The notes beneath the pieces were generated by a model. It was not told where the DNA came from and did not search any database. It was given only the letters and a program-made list of their open reading frames with translations. From assembly GCF_002102345.1 (NCBI RefSeq), contig NZ_LQPP01000078.1, positions 1-64,000 of the forward strand: 64,000 nucleotides of DNA. The letters run 5' to 3'. Position 1 is the first letter of the stretch, and the number at the start of each line of letters is the position of its first letter. Source of the stretch: Mycolicibacterium peregrinum (GTDB lineage Bacteria; Actinomycetota; Actinomycetes; Mycobacteriales; Mycobacteriaceae). Shown here piece by piece: positions 1-9,340 of this stretch. A program made the position numbers and the translations under genes.

Positions 1-137
1 GGCGCCCCCGACACCCCAGGACCACCACCAGCATCAACCCGGCCCGACCCACCACCGAACTCCGGAAACACCCCCACCCCAGCAGACAACACACGATCGA
101 CCGCCACCACATACGCAGCCACCGACCCACCACTCAC
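1..137 (-). CDS. Partial Gly/Val-rich protein, cut by the window edge
   Basis: An open minus-strand frame begins at a GTG (137) and runs off the left edge, giving 45 residues (starting MSGGSVAAYVVAVDRVL, later rich in Gly). No other frame here looks coding. The alternating Val/Ala/Gly start and the T7SS-accessory genes nearby suggest a secreted or ESX-associated protein, but this is inference. The start is supported by a GCATAAGG motif 27 bases upstream, the same spacing as the matching motif at 41933-41940 has from its gene. No clear ribosome binding site is seen, so leaderless translation is possible. Confidence 0.4.
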   Translation of the reverse strand, partial: MSGGSVAAYVVAVDRVLSAGVGVFPEFGGGSGRVDAGGGPGVSGA

Positions 138-163
138 CCACAAAAACTAACCAGCAACCAACC

Positions 164-171
164 CCTTATGC
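164..171 (-). promoter_or_regulatory. GCATAAC-type motif, copy A
   Basis: Read on the minus strand this is GCATAAGG preceded by TTTGGGTGCG. The same TTTGGGTGCGGCATAA string occurs before the minus-strand gene starting at 41906. The rest of 138-657 holds no convincing gene: a 92-codon plus-strand frame at 168-446 has no family look and no ribosome binding site. Confidence 0.4.
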
Positions 172-470
172 CGCACCCAAACCCAAATCCACACAGATTC
201 AGCAGCAAACGACCACGCCGCGCGTCAGGCCCACACCACGGCTGGGCCCGATCGGCACGCCGCGGCGTTCACTGGCTCCAACCACTTCGACATGTCATCT
301 ATGTGACGGACGAGCGTGGACACGGACACTGTCGCAGCAGTCCCACGATCCGACGTCCGGTCAACGTATTAGCGCCACGCACCCGAAAACACCGCCAAAC
401 CGCAGGTGGGCAAGTTTCTTTGTTTTGGATGTTGTTCAACGGCTGACTGCCACTTAACGTTTCAATCAAG

Positions 471-499
471 CCCCGGCGGACTCCCCCTCGCCGCCGGGG
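471..499. terminator. GC-rich hairpin, probable terminator
   Basis: CCCCGGCGG and CCGCCGGGG form a perfect 9-bp stem around an 11-base loop, followed on the plus strand by a pyrimidine-rich run (ctcaattctctt). It lies in a gene-poor stretch upstream of the gene at 658. Confidence 0.45.
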
Positions 500-657
500 C
501 CTCAATTCTCTTAGGCAATCAACCGGCAATGCCTTGGGCCACCGCGGCCCATTCTGCAAGCAGCGCCCGGTACTGATTTCGCGGGGAAAAGTCGGCTCTG
601 GGCGCCTGTGTACCTGGCAAGCTGGTAGCCACCGGAACCGACACCAGGAGGCTACTG

Positions 658-897
658 ATGAACCCAACTTCCCTCGATCCTGTCGACCAGCTCACGAACG
701 ACCTGTTCACCTCGATGCTCGCCCTCGGTCTTCCGCCAGACAAGCGCGACGCTATCGAACTGATTCGCCAGGATCTATCCGTCGCCCAGGCTCGGCTCGG
801 GCGACGAGCGTCGACTAATCCTGAGCTGCAACACCAGCATGCCATCGCAGTGCGAAACGCTGTCGCGAACGCTAGGGCGGTTCTGTCCTCGCTATGA
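658..897 (+). CDS. Small hypothetical protein (79 aa)
   Basis: The ATG is preceded by a strong ribosome binding site (CCAGGAGGCTACTG). The product is acidic to neutral, mostly helical in appearance and without membrane segments. Its stop overlaps the start of the next gene by 4 bases (ATGA), so the two are translationally coupled and probably work together. No family recognised. Confidence 0.7.
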   Translation: MNPTSLDPVDQLTNDLFTSMLALGLPPDKRDAIELIRQDLSVAQARLGRRASTNPELQHQHAIAVRNAVANARAVLSSL

Positions 898-1613
898 CCA
901 CCGCCACCCTATTTGCACCAAAAGTACGCTACACCAGCACTTTTGAGAGTCAGTTCGATGCGATGAACACCTGGCGGGCCGAACTCGAGTTGTCCTATCT
1001 CGACGACGACGGCGATGCCCCCGATGTTCTCGCTGGCTACGCAGACTTTCTCATCATCCGAGTGGGTGACCACCCGATCGATGACCTCCTGGACTCGATA
1101 TCCGAGGATGCCAGCCATTTCGCCGAGCTGTTCGACAAAGACGATGTCGCTGCCGCGGTGCAAGAACAGTTTGACGACATACCGTTCAATCGCGTCCTGA
1201 TCATCACCCTGGTCACCGTCGGCATCGCGCTACGACGGCACGGCCTCGGAGCGTGGCTAGTAGCAGACCTCATCGACCGGATGGCCAGCCCGACCGACAC
1301 CCTGGTCCTTCTCTACCCATACCCGGTTGGCCCCGAGACCGATAGGGCCTCCGAGCTCGCGGCGGTCAACGCTCTGTCGAGTTACTGGCAACGTGTCGGC
1401 TTGCAGCCCATTGCAGCCCAACCCCAAATCCTAGGCCAGGCAACGGCCTACAGTCATCTACCTAATGCCCGAGCCGAGCTCAATGCCGCCACAGCACACG
1501 TCAAGATCACCGTGCCGACATCGCAGATCCACGCGGAACAACCCGACGCCTATCCCCGACACACCGCGATCACAAACCCAGAGCCACAGCGGTTACGGCT
1601 CGTCCGCGACTGA
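894..1613 (+). CDS. Hypothetical protein, possible GNAT-like acetyltransferase fold
   Basis: 239 aa, coupled to the preceding gene by an ATGA overlap. The central segment (about residues 100-125) has a hydrophobic strand followed by RRHGLGAWL, which resembles the acetyl-CoA pyrophosphate-binding loop R/Q-x-x-G-x-G/A of GNAT enzymes, and a later segment (NALSSYWQRVGLQPI) is like the C-terminal helix and strand of that fold. This is a fold-level guess; no substrate can be named. The last 20 bases overlap the convergent gene ending at 1593. Confidence 0.6.
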   Translation: MTTATLFAPKVRYTSTFESQFDAMNTWRAELELSYLDDDGDAPDVLAGYADFLIIRVGDHPIDDLLDSISEDASHFAELFDKDDVAAAVQEQFDDIPFNRVLIITLVTVGIALRRHGLGAWLVADLIDRMASPTDTLVLLYPYPVGPETDRASELAAVNALSSYWQRVGLQPIAAQPQILGQATAYSHLPNARAELNAATAHVKITVPTSQIHAEQPDAYPRHTAITNPEPQRLRLVRD

Positions 1614-3143
1614 CCGACGGTCATGGTCTTCGACGGCCAACGCCGGATCGCCCGGGGCGATTACCAACGGTGCATCGGTTCCATTAATCCGCCTGGCCAA
1701 CAACGAGTTCAGATTCGGCACCACCGGTCGGCGCACATCACCAGCCGCATCCAGCACTAGGTTCGTCACAACGTTCCGCAACGCCTTACGCGGGAATTCG
1801 CCACCATGAGGCCCAGTCCCCGCCGGCCTCCCCGTCCACGGCAGCGGCCACACCTGCCCACGCGAATCCCGGAAAAACGCATTCAACGGACCCTTGAAAT
1901 GCAGTTCGGTGAGTTGCCCCGCGGCCGGAACCGACCAACTCACCGCCACGTACACCGTGTCATCGGTGACGACAACCCACGAGTCCGGATTCCGACGATC
2001 CCGATACACATCACCCTCGGACCCGGCCTCCCGACGAACATACGCAAACCCCAGCTCAGCCGCAGCTTCAGGTACCGGAGTCAGATGCTCAAACCATTCG
2101 GCTGCAAGCGAATCCACCCTGTCCCGAGCGATGAAGTACACCGCATTCACCGGAAGCCATCGCCCCTCCAGCAGCCTCAGGTACTTCCTCGCCTCCGTCG
2201 GATCAGCGCACGGCTGGTGAAGCAACAGTGTCGCTTCACCCGCGGTGATCCCAACCGGCGCCGGCCCCGGATCGATGTCTGCGACCGCGCCATGGATAAG
2301 TCCACGCCGCGCCGGCAACTCGTCATGCCCGTCGCTGTCGAAAAACTCCTTCGCAGCGTCCCAATCCAGATACTCGATCGCACGGTCCACCACCTGACGG
2401 ACATACTCCGGTGTGCTCGCAGCGACGAGGCCGGCAAGATCATGAGGATCAGGCCACAGTGTGTGCTGGGCGCGAAGCCGCTGCACCGGCGCACCGGGCC
2501 GCCACGATGCGATCGCCTCCAGGTCGCGCAACCGCTCAGACCACCACGGCACATCAACCCGCAGCAACGATCCGATATCGAACCATCCAGCACTACCATT
2601 GACCCGCTCATGGTGCTCTGCCACAACCAAAAACGGCTGAATAGCCCGATCAGCAGCACTCTTGGTTGTCCGGCTTGGGCAACACACCGCCGTCGCCCAG
2701 GGCAACTCCTGCAACAAACCTTCAGCCGCTGCAATCAATTCGTGTTCATGCACATCACGGCCGCAATACGCCACCGCGATCGGGCCCCGCCCATCGGTCG
2801 GTTGCCATGCGTGCACCGCCATCCGGCCGACCACCTGACCGAACAAGAACCGCGCCGGCCCCAGCGCCGGAGTAATCGGATACAACCGCGGAACCATGAA
2901 CTCACGGTCAGTGCGGTGCACCAGAATGTACTCATAAACCTGGCGGCGCGACCACTGCCCATCACCGTCCGGTGCCGGCAGACCAGGGGCACCCACTGCC
3001 AAATCAGCTGGATCCGCAATACCTAACAGCGCCGCCACATCTGGCGCCGAGAGGTTCGGAAACGTCCACCGATGCCCGTCGCCCATCCGGATCCAGTACG
3101 CATCGTCCTCGCCAACCGGCGCGTCAAAAGCCGTCACACTCAA
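1593..3143 (-). CDS. Hypothetical protein (516 aa), T7SS-locus associated
   Basis: A long minus-strand frame, 24 bases downstream of the 791-aa gene and so probably in the same operon (6205 to 1593). No signal peptide or membrane segment is evident. It is rich in Trp, Asp and Pro, with a C-terminal part that reads as a beta-rich domain (segments such as DSWVVVTDDTVYVAVSW). I do not recognise the family. Its position suggests a role with the ESX-type accessory proteins. Confidence 0.7.
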   Translation of the reverse strand: MSVTAFDAPVGEDDAYWIRMGDGHRWTFPNLSAPDVAALLGIADPADLAVGAPGLPAPDGDGQWSRRQVYEYILVHRTDREFMVPRLYPITPALGPARFLFGQVVGRMAVHAWQPTDGRGPIAVAYCGRDVHEHELIAAAEGLLQELPWATAVCCPSRTTKSAADRAIQPFLVVAEHHERVNGSAGWFDIGSLLRVDVPWWSERLRDLEAIASWRPGAPVQRLRAQHTLWPDPHDLAGLVAASTPEYVRQVVDRAIEYLDWDAAKEFFDSDGHDELPARRGLIHGAVADIDPGPAPVGITAGEATLLLHQPCADPTEARKYLRLLEGRWLPVNAVYFIARDRVDSLAAEWFEHLTPVPEAAAELGFAYVRREAGSEGDVYRDRRNPDSWVVVTDDTVYVAVSWSVPAAGQLTELHFKGPLNAFFRDSRGQVWPLPWTGRPAGTGPHGGEFPRKALRNVVTNLVLDAAGDVRRPVVPNLNSLLARRINGTDAPLVIAPGDPALAVEDHDRRSVADEP

Positions 3144-3167
3144 TCCCCCCGGGCAAGTCGTTCGATG

Positions 3168-5543
3168 TTAGGGCTTGATCGATGACAAAGACGGAGTGGG
3201 CACCCCGGCCGCACGCGCCGCGTACACCACATCCGCACGCGAGTCCCGCTCCCAGCACACCAACGTCTCCAACCGCTGGCACGCCACAAAGTCATATTCG
3301 TACGCCATCGACTGCTGCGGATCCTCAATACCGATCACACCAGGCCGCTGAGACCCAGCCATCAACCGCGCCGACGAGCACTCATCGCGCAACGTCGACC
3401 ACTCCTCGGTCGACGGCCAACTCCCCGACAACACCGCCCGCGCCACCCCTTGAGCCGCAGCAGACAGCTCAGGCCCCGCGCTACTGAATACCGCCTGCTG
3501 CGTCAGGTGCCGAGCGTACGCATCAACCACGGCACGATCACCCATCGACAATTCGTGAAACAGCGCCGGCGCAACGGTCTCCAACCGATGCGCCCGACTC
3601 CGCAACTGCTGGGAAGCCTCCGCCTGCTCCGGACCACCCACCGCAGCCGTCACACCCACCGACACATCACGCACCGTCTCATCGACCATCTCCGACCGCG
3701 ACATGAACGTCGTCGCCACCGCCGACACCCGTGTGCCATCTCTGCGCGCCGTGATTGCCCGCACGACAGTCTCAGCCGGGTTGAACCACCCGAACCACCG
3801 ACCGTCCTCAAGATCCCGGACCACCGGCATCGACCGCGGCACGTACACACCGGCCGGGATGTACCCCAAGCCCTCGTTCGTCGCGATCCAGAACCTCGGG
3901 ATGCCCTGCGCACCACGAGCGACACCAACCGCCCAATCCAAACCGGGATGAACCACACTCGATGCCGCCGCCAGATCAGCGACCACCGCGCGAGCAGTCT
4001 CCAAATCCGACCGCGAAACCTCTCGGGACACCGCGCCCAAATCGCGCCCACCCCGATCCACCGGAACAAACCCGCTGGCCCCCGGAGCACCACCACCGCC
4101 CACCGGACCAGGAGCAGCCGCACCACCCGACAAACCAGCAGGCCCACCGGCCACTGGCCCCGCCCCACCAGCCGCCCCACCCGGAGGCAACACCGAACCA
4201 TACGACGTCATCTGAGAACCACCAGGACCACCAACAGCCGAAGAACCCATAGGTGCCCCACCAGCCGGCGCCGCCACCGCGGGAGCCGCACCGGGGGTCG
4301 CAGCGCTCACCGTCGCCGGCGCCGCGGCCGGCGACGCAGTGCTCATCGGCGCAGCCAACGGTGACGCAGGAGCCTGCGGCACCGGCTGCGAAGGTGGCGG
4401 CGAAGGCACCGCTCCAGCCGCATTAGCCCCCGCCATCAGCCCACGACCGAAATCACCACCCATCGCGGTCTGCATCGCACGCGACGTCTGCCCCTGCACC
4501 GAAGAGGCCGGATTCCCAACATTATTCGCCAAACCACCCGGACCACCGCCCAGCAACGACGACACCGGACCACCCATACCGCCACTCGCAGCACCACTCA
4601 ACGGCGACCCACCACTTCCCCCAGACGGAGAGGACGGTAACGACGGCATGGAAGGACGACTCGGCGAAGACGGCGACGAGGGCGCAGCCGGAGTCGAGCT
4701 CGCGCCGCCGCGTGACGGACTCGCTGGTGATCCGTTCATCGAATTCCCACCGGAATCATTGGACGATGGCCTACCTCGGTTGCCAGTCTCCGAAGGGTTC
4801 GAGTGGTCTTTCGGATCTGGGCCTTCGGTTGCGTTGTCTTTCCCTCGGCCACCATTCTGTTTCGGTGGAGCTTCAGGGGCGCCGAATTTGTTCGTGAGAC
4901 TTTGGGTTTCGTCGGCGACGATGGCTTTCAAGTCGGTTGAGTAACCCGTGATCAAGATGCGATGCGCGGCCACGATCGGCGCAACACCGGCAATGCCTAG
5001 TGCGCCGGGGACCTTCAAGTACGCTTCGATCTCTTCGTGGGCTTGGTCGTGTTCCTGGCGGATCAATCGTTTGGCGGCCCCGACGGCATCGCTCAACCGT
5101 CGCATCCCCGATGATCCGGCGGTCAACACATCCACCAGATGCTGGTGCGCTACGTATTCCTGCGCGTAGTGCGCCTCGGCAGCTTCTGCCCCGTCACCTG
5201 ACTTCCAGTACGTCTGGAGTACTTGATCCGAATGCCTCTTCGCCTCTTCATTGGCTCTCGCGTGCTGGCGGGCCATCGCACCCAACTGATCCGCTGAACG
5301 GGCCATCTCCGATTCCGAGGCCGTCGGCCAGTCCTCCGGTCCGATCAACGACGGCGTGTACAAGCCCGGGCGAAGCTGCACATCTCCACCGTCTGCCATC
5401 CCAACGTTCGGCACGAAGCAATCAGCGGCCGGCTTCGCCGCTACGAACTTCTGCAACAGTTGTTGAGATTGGATACTCGCTATGTCGGGAATCTTGGCAA
5501 CACCGTCACCACTCGGGCTCGGGTTCGGGGTAACCGCGGGCAT
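3168..5543 (-). CDS. T7SS-associated large Ala/Pro/Gly-rich protein (Rv3899c/Rv2082-like)
   Basis: 791 aa from an ATG overlapping the stop of the upstream membrane-protein gene (TGATG), which favours this start over one six codons earlier. Three parts are visible: a helical N-domain (about residues 45-220), a low-complexity linker rich in Pro, Gly, Ser and Ala (about 220-480), and a globular C-domain (about 490-791). The three-part plan resembles mycobacterial proteins such as Rv3899c and Rv2082, which carry DUF5631/5632-type domains; this assignment is from memory of the family. The N-domain has a stand-alone paralogue at 7385-7918 (shared pattern YTP-[SY]-L-[IL]-GP followed by WPT-x-SESEMAR). 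Probable secreted substrate or accessory of an ESX system. Confidence 0.75.
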   Translation of the reverse strand: MPAVTPNPSPSGDGVAKIPDIASIQSQQLLQKFVAAKPAADCFVPNVGMADGGDVQLRPGLYTPSLIGPEDWPTASESEMARSADQLGAMARQHARANEEAKRHSDQVLQTYWKSGDGAEAAEAHYAQEYVAHQHLVDVLTAGSSGMRRLSDAVGAAKRLIRQEHDQAHEEIEAYLKVPGALGIAGVAPIVAAHRILITGYSTDLKAIVADETQSLTNKFGAPEAPPKQNGGRGKDNATEGPDPKDHSNPSETGNRGRPSSNDSGGNSMNGSPASPSRGGASSTPAAPSSPSSPSRPSMPSLPSSPSGGSGGSPLSGAASGGMGGPVSSLLGGGPGGLANNVGNPASSVQGQTSRAMQTAMGGDFGRGLMAGANAAGAVPSPPPSQPVPQAPASPLAAPMSTASPAAAPATVSAATPGAAPAVAAPAGGAPMGSSAVGGPGGSQMTSYGSVLPPGGAAGGAGPVAGGPAGLSGGAAAPGPVGGGGAPGASGFVPVDRGGRDLGAVSREVSRSDLETARAVVADLAAASSVVHPGLDWAVGVARGAQGIPRFWIATNEGLGYIPAGVYVPRSMPVVRDLEDGRWFGWFNPAETVVRAITARRDGTRVSAVATTFMSRSEMVDETVRDVSVGVTAAVGGPEQAEASQQLRSRAHRLETVAPALFHELSMGDRAVVDAYARHLTQQAVFSSAGPELSAAAQGVARAVLSGSWPSTEEWSTLRDECSSARLMAGSQRPGVIGIEDPQQSMAYEYDFVACQRLETLVCWERDSRADVVYAARAAGVPTPSLSSIKP

Positions 5544-6205
5544 CAGTGCGGCAGCCCGCACGCATCAGCCAGCGCAAAGATTGCTGTGTTAGAGATGTCA
5601 TTGAGGCGGTTCACTTCATCGACCGACACATTGGCAAGTGCCCCTGTGCTCAGATCAAGAGATCGAGCGATGAATGTGCGGGCGGCCTGGGCGATATTCG
5701 GTGAGACGGCAGGCGTCAGTGCGTTCTGAACGGCTACAGCTCCGTTCACCGTGCGCAGGGCGACGCCCACGTTCAAGACGCCGTTTTGGATGAGACCGCC
5801 CTGGCCTTGCGTTCCCTTGGTGGCGTTGTCGAAGGTGCTGCAGAGCCGGCCGTCGGCGGCGCTCCGCTCGGCCGCGGTGAACTGCGGCGCAGCCGGCGCC
5901 CCGGCCGTTGGTTGCGGCGCTGCCGGCTGCGCAGCCGCGATGTTGCCTCGGGCAATCGCATAAGTGACCGCCGCGGTGACGGCGATAGCGACGATCATCA
6001 GGATCACAACACCAACCGCCGCGAGCCAGATTGCCCGCTTGCTCCTCACCCCCCGTGGCGGCGCAGGCTGATTCGCCGGCGGTGGGTTCGCCGGCGGTGG
6101 CGGACCGCCCTGCGGAGGTGCAGGCAACTGCGGTGACGCGGGATCAGCGTTGATCTGCGGTGCCGGCCCCGTCTGCGGTGCCCACGGTGATGACGTCGTG
6201 GTCAT
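5543..6205 (-). CDS. Single-pass membrane protein with Pro-rich cytoplasmic tail
   Basis: 220 aa. Residues 1-50 are rich in Pro and Ala, followed by RSKR and one strong membrane segment (about 58-80, rich in Val, Ile and Ala), then an Ala/Pro linker and a helical outer domain with two cysteines (LCSTF and ADACG) that could form a disulphide. The plan (proline-rich inside, one membrane pass, small outer domain) is common among mycobacterial envelope proteins in ESX loci. Directly coupled to the 791-aa gene. Confidence 0.75.
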   Translation of the reverse strand: MTTTSSPWAPQTGPAPQINADPASPQLPAPPQGGPPPPANPPPANQPAPPRGVRSKRAIWLAAVGVVILMIVAIAVTAAVTYAIARGNIAAAQPAAPQPTAGAPAAPQFTAAERSAADGRLCSTFDNATKGTQGQGGLIQNGVLNVGVALRTVNGAVAVQNALTPAVSPNIAQAARTFIARSLDLSTGALANVSVDEVNRLNDISNTAIFALADACGLPH

Positions 6206-6235
6206 GGATCGCCCCCTCCTGCGAAAAAACTCTCG

Positions 6236-6508
6236 CTACGTCGTCAGCGTCGACGCGCTCAGCGCCTCGGTGGTCTCGACCGCCGTCACGCTCGCCGCCG
6301 AAGTAACCGCACCGAATGCGGATTTCGTCTCCACGGCCGCCATCGCTGGCACCAGCAGCGCCTCCAACGTCGCGCTGAACAGCGTGATGGGTGTGCCCAT
6401 CGGAAGCATCGGCACACCCGAGGCCACCACGGCACCAGTGCGTGCTGCAGCAGTCGCGGCCAACCCCGTCGCGGTTTCCGGCGCTGCCATATCCATGGTC
6501 GAGGCCAT
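6236..6508 (-). CDS. Small Ala/Thr/Val-rich protein, PE/ESX-target-like
   Basis: 90 aa, Ala-rich throughout with no charged core and no obvious membrane anchor. Composition and length resemble small mycobacterial T7SS-associated proteins, but the diagnostic PE or WXG motifs are not seen. It lies 30 bases upstream of the membrane-protein gene on the same strand. The ribosome binding site is weak. Confidence 0.55.
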   Translation of the reverse strand: MASTMDMAAPETATGLAATAAARTGAVVASGVPMLPMGTPITLFSATLEALLVPAMAAVETKSAFGAVTSAASVTAVETTEALSASTLTT

Positions 6509-6564
6509 GGTCTGATGCTACCTGCGGTTTGCTGCCTATACAGCTTCCAAAAGCCAGAAATGTT

Positions 6565-7305
6565 CTAGGCGAAAAGCCTGGTCAGGCGTGGATCAGTCAT
6601 CCAACGCTCACCCAGAACCGCCGCCGCAACCCACAAACACACCGCGGGGACCGCCGGCCCCGCCAACCGCAGCGGCGCACATTTGCCCTTGAACCCAAGG
6701 GTGACCTGCCATCCGTCCAGATCGGGATAGAACTCAGTGACGGCGCCGTAGGAGTAACTCTCGAAACCTTGATCGAGCGTATTGCACAGCAAGCGACGAT
6801 TAGTGACGGTCACCTGGATTTGCTGCTGATCGCGCCAACGTTGCTCGGCGGCGCGGCGCGCGGCAACTTTGCGGCGGTGGTTGATCGCGGCATTGACCGC
6901 CAAGGCCCCGACCATCACTGCTGGCTTACCCACGACGAACATGTCGTTCTTGTGATACCGGCCGTCGCCGGCTGCGTACAAGCGGGAGTACGACAACTGC
7001 GCTTCCAGCAAGCCGACCTCACCTGCCGCGAGAACTGGCCCGTACACGTTGATTTCCGGTGGTGAGATCCCGCGGGCATACCGTCGCGCCGCGCCCTGCG
7101 CATACATCCACCAGCGTTGCCACTCATCGTGCACCGCGGCGATCGGAGCACGATGATGCTCGGCGCCGCGCTGAGGATCCTCCACAACTCCGCCGGGGAC
7201 GTCGGGGTGATAGACAGCCGGAACCGGCCGAGCTGTCGTAGCCCCGGCCACCTGGTCCTCCCACCAACCGTCCATACCCCGGATTATGGCGCGGGGTACC
7301 GACAT
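6565..7305 (-). CDS. Hypothetical protein (246 aa)
   Basis: Minus-strand gene divergent from the 177-aa gene at 7385. A moderately hydrophobic stretch around residues 125-140 (VVGKPAVMVGALAVNAAI) could be a membrane segment. It is followed by a basic helix, an apparently beta-rich region and a second hydrophobic stretch (VPAVCLWVAAAVLGERW). A start at MDGWWED (7275) is possible instead of 7305; neither has a clear ribosome binding site. Function unknown. Confidence 0.65.
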   Translation of the reverse strand: MSVPRAIIRGMDGWWEDQVAGATTARPVPAVYHPDVPGGVVEDPQRGAEHHRAPIAAVHDEWQRWWMYAQGAARRYARGISPPEINVYGPVLAAGEVGLLEAQLSYSRLYAAGDGRYHKNDMFVVGKPAVMVGALAVNAAINHRRKVAARRAAEQRWRDQQQIQVTVTNRRLLCNTLDQGFESYSYGAVTEFYPDLDGWQVTLGFKGKCAPLRLAGPAVPAVCLWVAAAVLGERWMTDPRLTRLFA

Positions 7306-7384
7306 ATTGCGACAGCCAAACTAGAGAATCCGAAGAAGGCGGTTGGGTGTGGTGTAACTGCTCTTCCCGGGTTTTCATGAGCTC

Positions 7385-7918
7385 ATGGATAAAGCCGGCG
7401 AAGGAGATATACAACTGCAGGAGGGAACCTACACTCCTTACCTGTTGGGTCCCCAAGTATGGCCGACGGACTCAGAATCGGAGATGGCAAGGGCCGCAGA
7501 AGAACTCAAAGAACAGTCCGCGCGGTACGCGGCAGCCGCCCACGACACGAGAAGACTCATGGACAGAGCCATGCTCGACTCCTCGACGGGGCCGGCTGCA
7601 GTGCCAAACGATGAGGCCGGCCTGTGTCGGCAATACGAAGGCCTGCTCCGGGCGGCGGAGGCATACGAGGCTGGGGCCACAGGCTATCGTCGACTCAGCC
7701 AGGATGTCTCGCGAACCAAACGACTGATGCAAGAAGCGCACGACAACGCCCATCACGAAGTCACAGCCGCTGTAGAGACCCACGTTGGTGCGGAAATCGA
7801 GCTCGCGGCTCCCATTCTGGTGAACTACAGGGCTCTCATCGAGAGCTACGCCACAGAACTCCAACACATAGTCGAGAACGAACTACATTGTCTTAAGCAA
7901 AGATTCATCCAGCCCTGA
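7385..7918 (+). CDS. Stand-alone paralogue of the N-domain of the 791-aa T7SS protein
   Basis: 177 aa, all helical in appearance. It aligns along its length with residues about 45-220 of the 791-aa protein: GD-[IV]-QL, YTP-x-L-[IL]-GP, WPT-x-SESEMAR, then a central helix, then KRL-[IM]-x-[QE] and YATEL versus YSTDL near the end. Unlike that protein it has no Pro/Gly linker or C-domain. It may be a partner, decoy or chaperone-type copy of the same ESX-related helical module. It is on the opposite strand to its relatives. Confidence 0.75.
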   Translation: MDKAGEGDIQLQEGTYTPYLLGPQVWPTDSESEMARAAEELKEQSARYAAAAHDTRRLMDRAMLDSSTGPAAVPNDEAGLCRQYEGLLRAAEAYEAGATGYRRLSQDVSRTKRLMQEAHDNAHHEVTAAVETHVGAEIELAAPILVNYRALIESYATELQHIVENELHCLKQRFIQP

Positions 7919-7984
7919 CCTACTTGGTTCAACAATTTCACGAATCTGCGGAGCTTAACCCTTGTCGATCAGCAGCGTCGACTG

Positions 7985-8110
7985 ACGAACCTGTTTCGGT
8001 GAAGTCTCCGCCTCCCTGAAGGGGGCGGTTCCCTACTGGCTGCCGTTGTTAGGCGGCGGTTTTCGGGTTTAGACGCTTCACAGCCTGCCTGGTGGCGTTG
8101 GGCTCCACGT
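7985..8110 (-). ncRNA. Possible omega RNA at the tnpB 3' end
   Basis: In IS605 systems the guide (omega) RNA overlaps the 3' end of tnpB and the element's right end. Here that zone includes a short GC hairpin (CCGCC...GGCGG at about 8008-8028). Placement is by analogy with the family; no scaffold fold was computed. Confidence 0.25.
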
Positions 8111-9308
8111 CCTGCAAGGCCACTTCCTGGCCCCGTTGTTTGATCACGATCGCAGCGTTGGTGTCTGCGTTGCCGGTCCACCTGCACACGGGGTCTGCGC
8201 ATCGGAACACCGCTTGGTTTTCGCGTTGCCCCGCTGCGGCGGACCCGCATCGGTGACACGTCTGCGACGTGCCGTGTGGCCGGACTCGGATGACCCGCGC
8301 CCCTGCTTGATCAGCTTTGTAGGTGAGCAACGTCAGGATCTGTGTCCATCCCTGATCCAAGATTGCCCGGTTCAGTCCGGACTTCTGCTTGACGTTGACG
8401 CCGGGCGCCTCGACGGTGCCCCTGGCACTACGGGTCATGTTCTTGACCCGCAAGTCCTCCACCATCAACGCGGCCACCCCGCTGGCAACCAGCGCGGCGG
8501 TGGCTTGGTGGGCGAAGTCGTAGCGGCGTCGGGCCTGCCGAGCCTTCAGCGCCGCGATCTGGGCGTAGGTCCGCAGCAGGCGGCAGCTTGCCTTGCGACC
8601 GCGGGGTTTCCCTGCCCGCTGCCGCGCAGCGTGACGTTCAAGTCGATACAGACGTTTCTTCTCCCCCACAGTAAGGGTGACTGATTGGTCGATGAACGAC
8701 CCATCAGACAGCGCAAGAGTGTGGGTCACGCCGCGGTCGATACCGACATCGCCCCGCTCGGCTCGCCGCCGACGGGGCTTGACCACCTGGTTTTCGCCAC
8801 GCACCACCAGCATCCAACCGGTCGCCTCCCGCACCACCCGAGCACCGGTCACCCGCTCAGGCATATCGCGGTGCAACCGAACCTTCACGGTCCCGACTTT
8901 CGGGATCACCACGGTGGCCCACTTACCGTTGAGCCGGGTGAGGTTCAGATCTCGGGCCTGGGGGACGTCAACCGCCCTGCGCGCCCGCCGCGTCTTCCAC
9001 GTCGGCAGCCCATGGGTGCCGTTCCAATAGTTCGACCAGGCCTGCTTGTAGGCCTTCAACACCTGTTGGGCGGCCTGGGCGGGCAGGATCGCCAGCCAGT
9101 CAATGTCCTTGCGGGCCTGCCGGATCGCCGCATCCGAATCCGACCAGGACGGCCACCTCTTCGAGGCCTCGAAGAACGTGTGGTGGGCGTGGATCAAATT
9201 CCACAACGCTCGAGCAGCACCGGCCTGGCGGGCCAACACCTCCGCCTGCGCCGCAGATGGTCTCAGCGGGTACTTCACGCACCGCTTGATCACCATCTGC
9301 TCGCTCAC
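8049..9308 (-). CDS. tnpB: TnpB RNA-guided nuclease, IS200/IS605 family
   Basis: 419 aa. The N-terminal part matches the TnpB/OrfB helix-turn-helix region (ALWNLIHAHH). A RuvC-like core shows the three acidic positions: Asp in GIDRG (about residue 190), Glu in VEDLRV (about 284) and Asp in NADTNAA (about 381). Between the last two is a four-Cys zinc ribbon (CHRCG and CADPVC). All key residues look intact, so an active nuclease is likely. It probably acts with an omega RNA to cut near the transposon-associated motif and keep the element at its site. tnpA next to it is broken, so the element cannot move by itself. Confidence 0.93.
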   Translation of the reverse strand: MSEQMVIKRCVKYPLRPSAAQAEVLARQAGAARALWNLIHAHHTFFEASKRWPSWSDSDAAIRQARKDIDWLAILPAQAAQQVLKAYKQAWSNYWNGTHGLPTWKTRRARRAVDVPQARDLNLTRLNGKWATVVIPKVGTVKVRLHRDMPERVTGARVVREATGWMLVVRGENQVVKPRRRRAERGDVGIDRGVTHTLALSDGSFIDQSVTLTVGEKKRLYRLERHAARQRAGKPRGRKASCRLLRTYAQIAALKARQARRRYDFAHQATAALVASGVAALMVEDLRVKNMTRSARGTVEAPGVNVKQKSGLNRAILDQGWTQILTLLTYKADQAGARVIRVRPHGTSQTCHRCGSAAAGQRENQAVFRCADPVCRWTGNADTNAAIVIKQRGQEVALQDVEPNATRQAVKRLNPKTAA

Positions 9309-9340
9309 AGCGGCAGTATCGCCGACACCACCGACAGCAA

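Noticed and set aside
168-446. 92-aa ORF at the left end
   Set aside because: No ribosome binding site and no protein-like pattern; its first bases are the regulatory motif shared with 41933.
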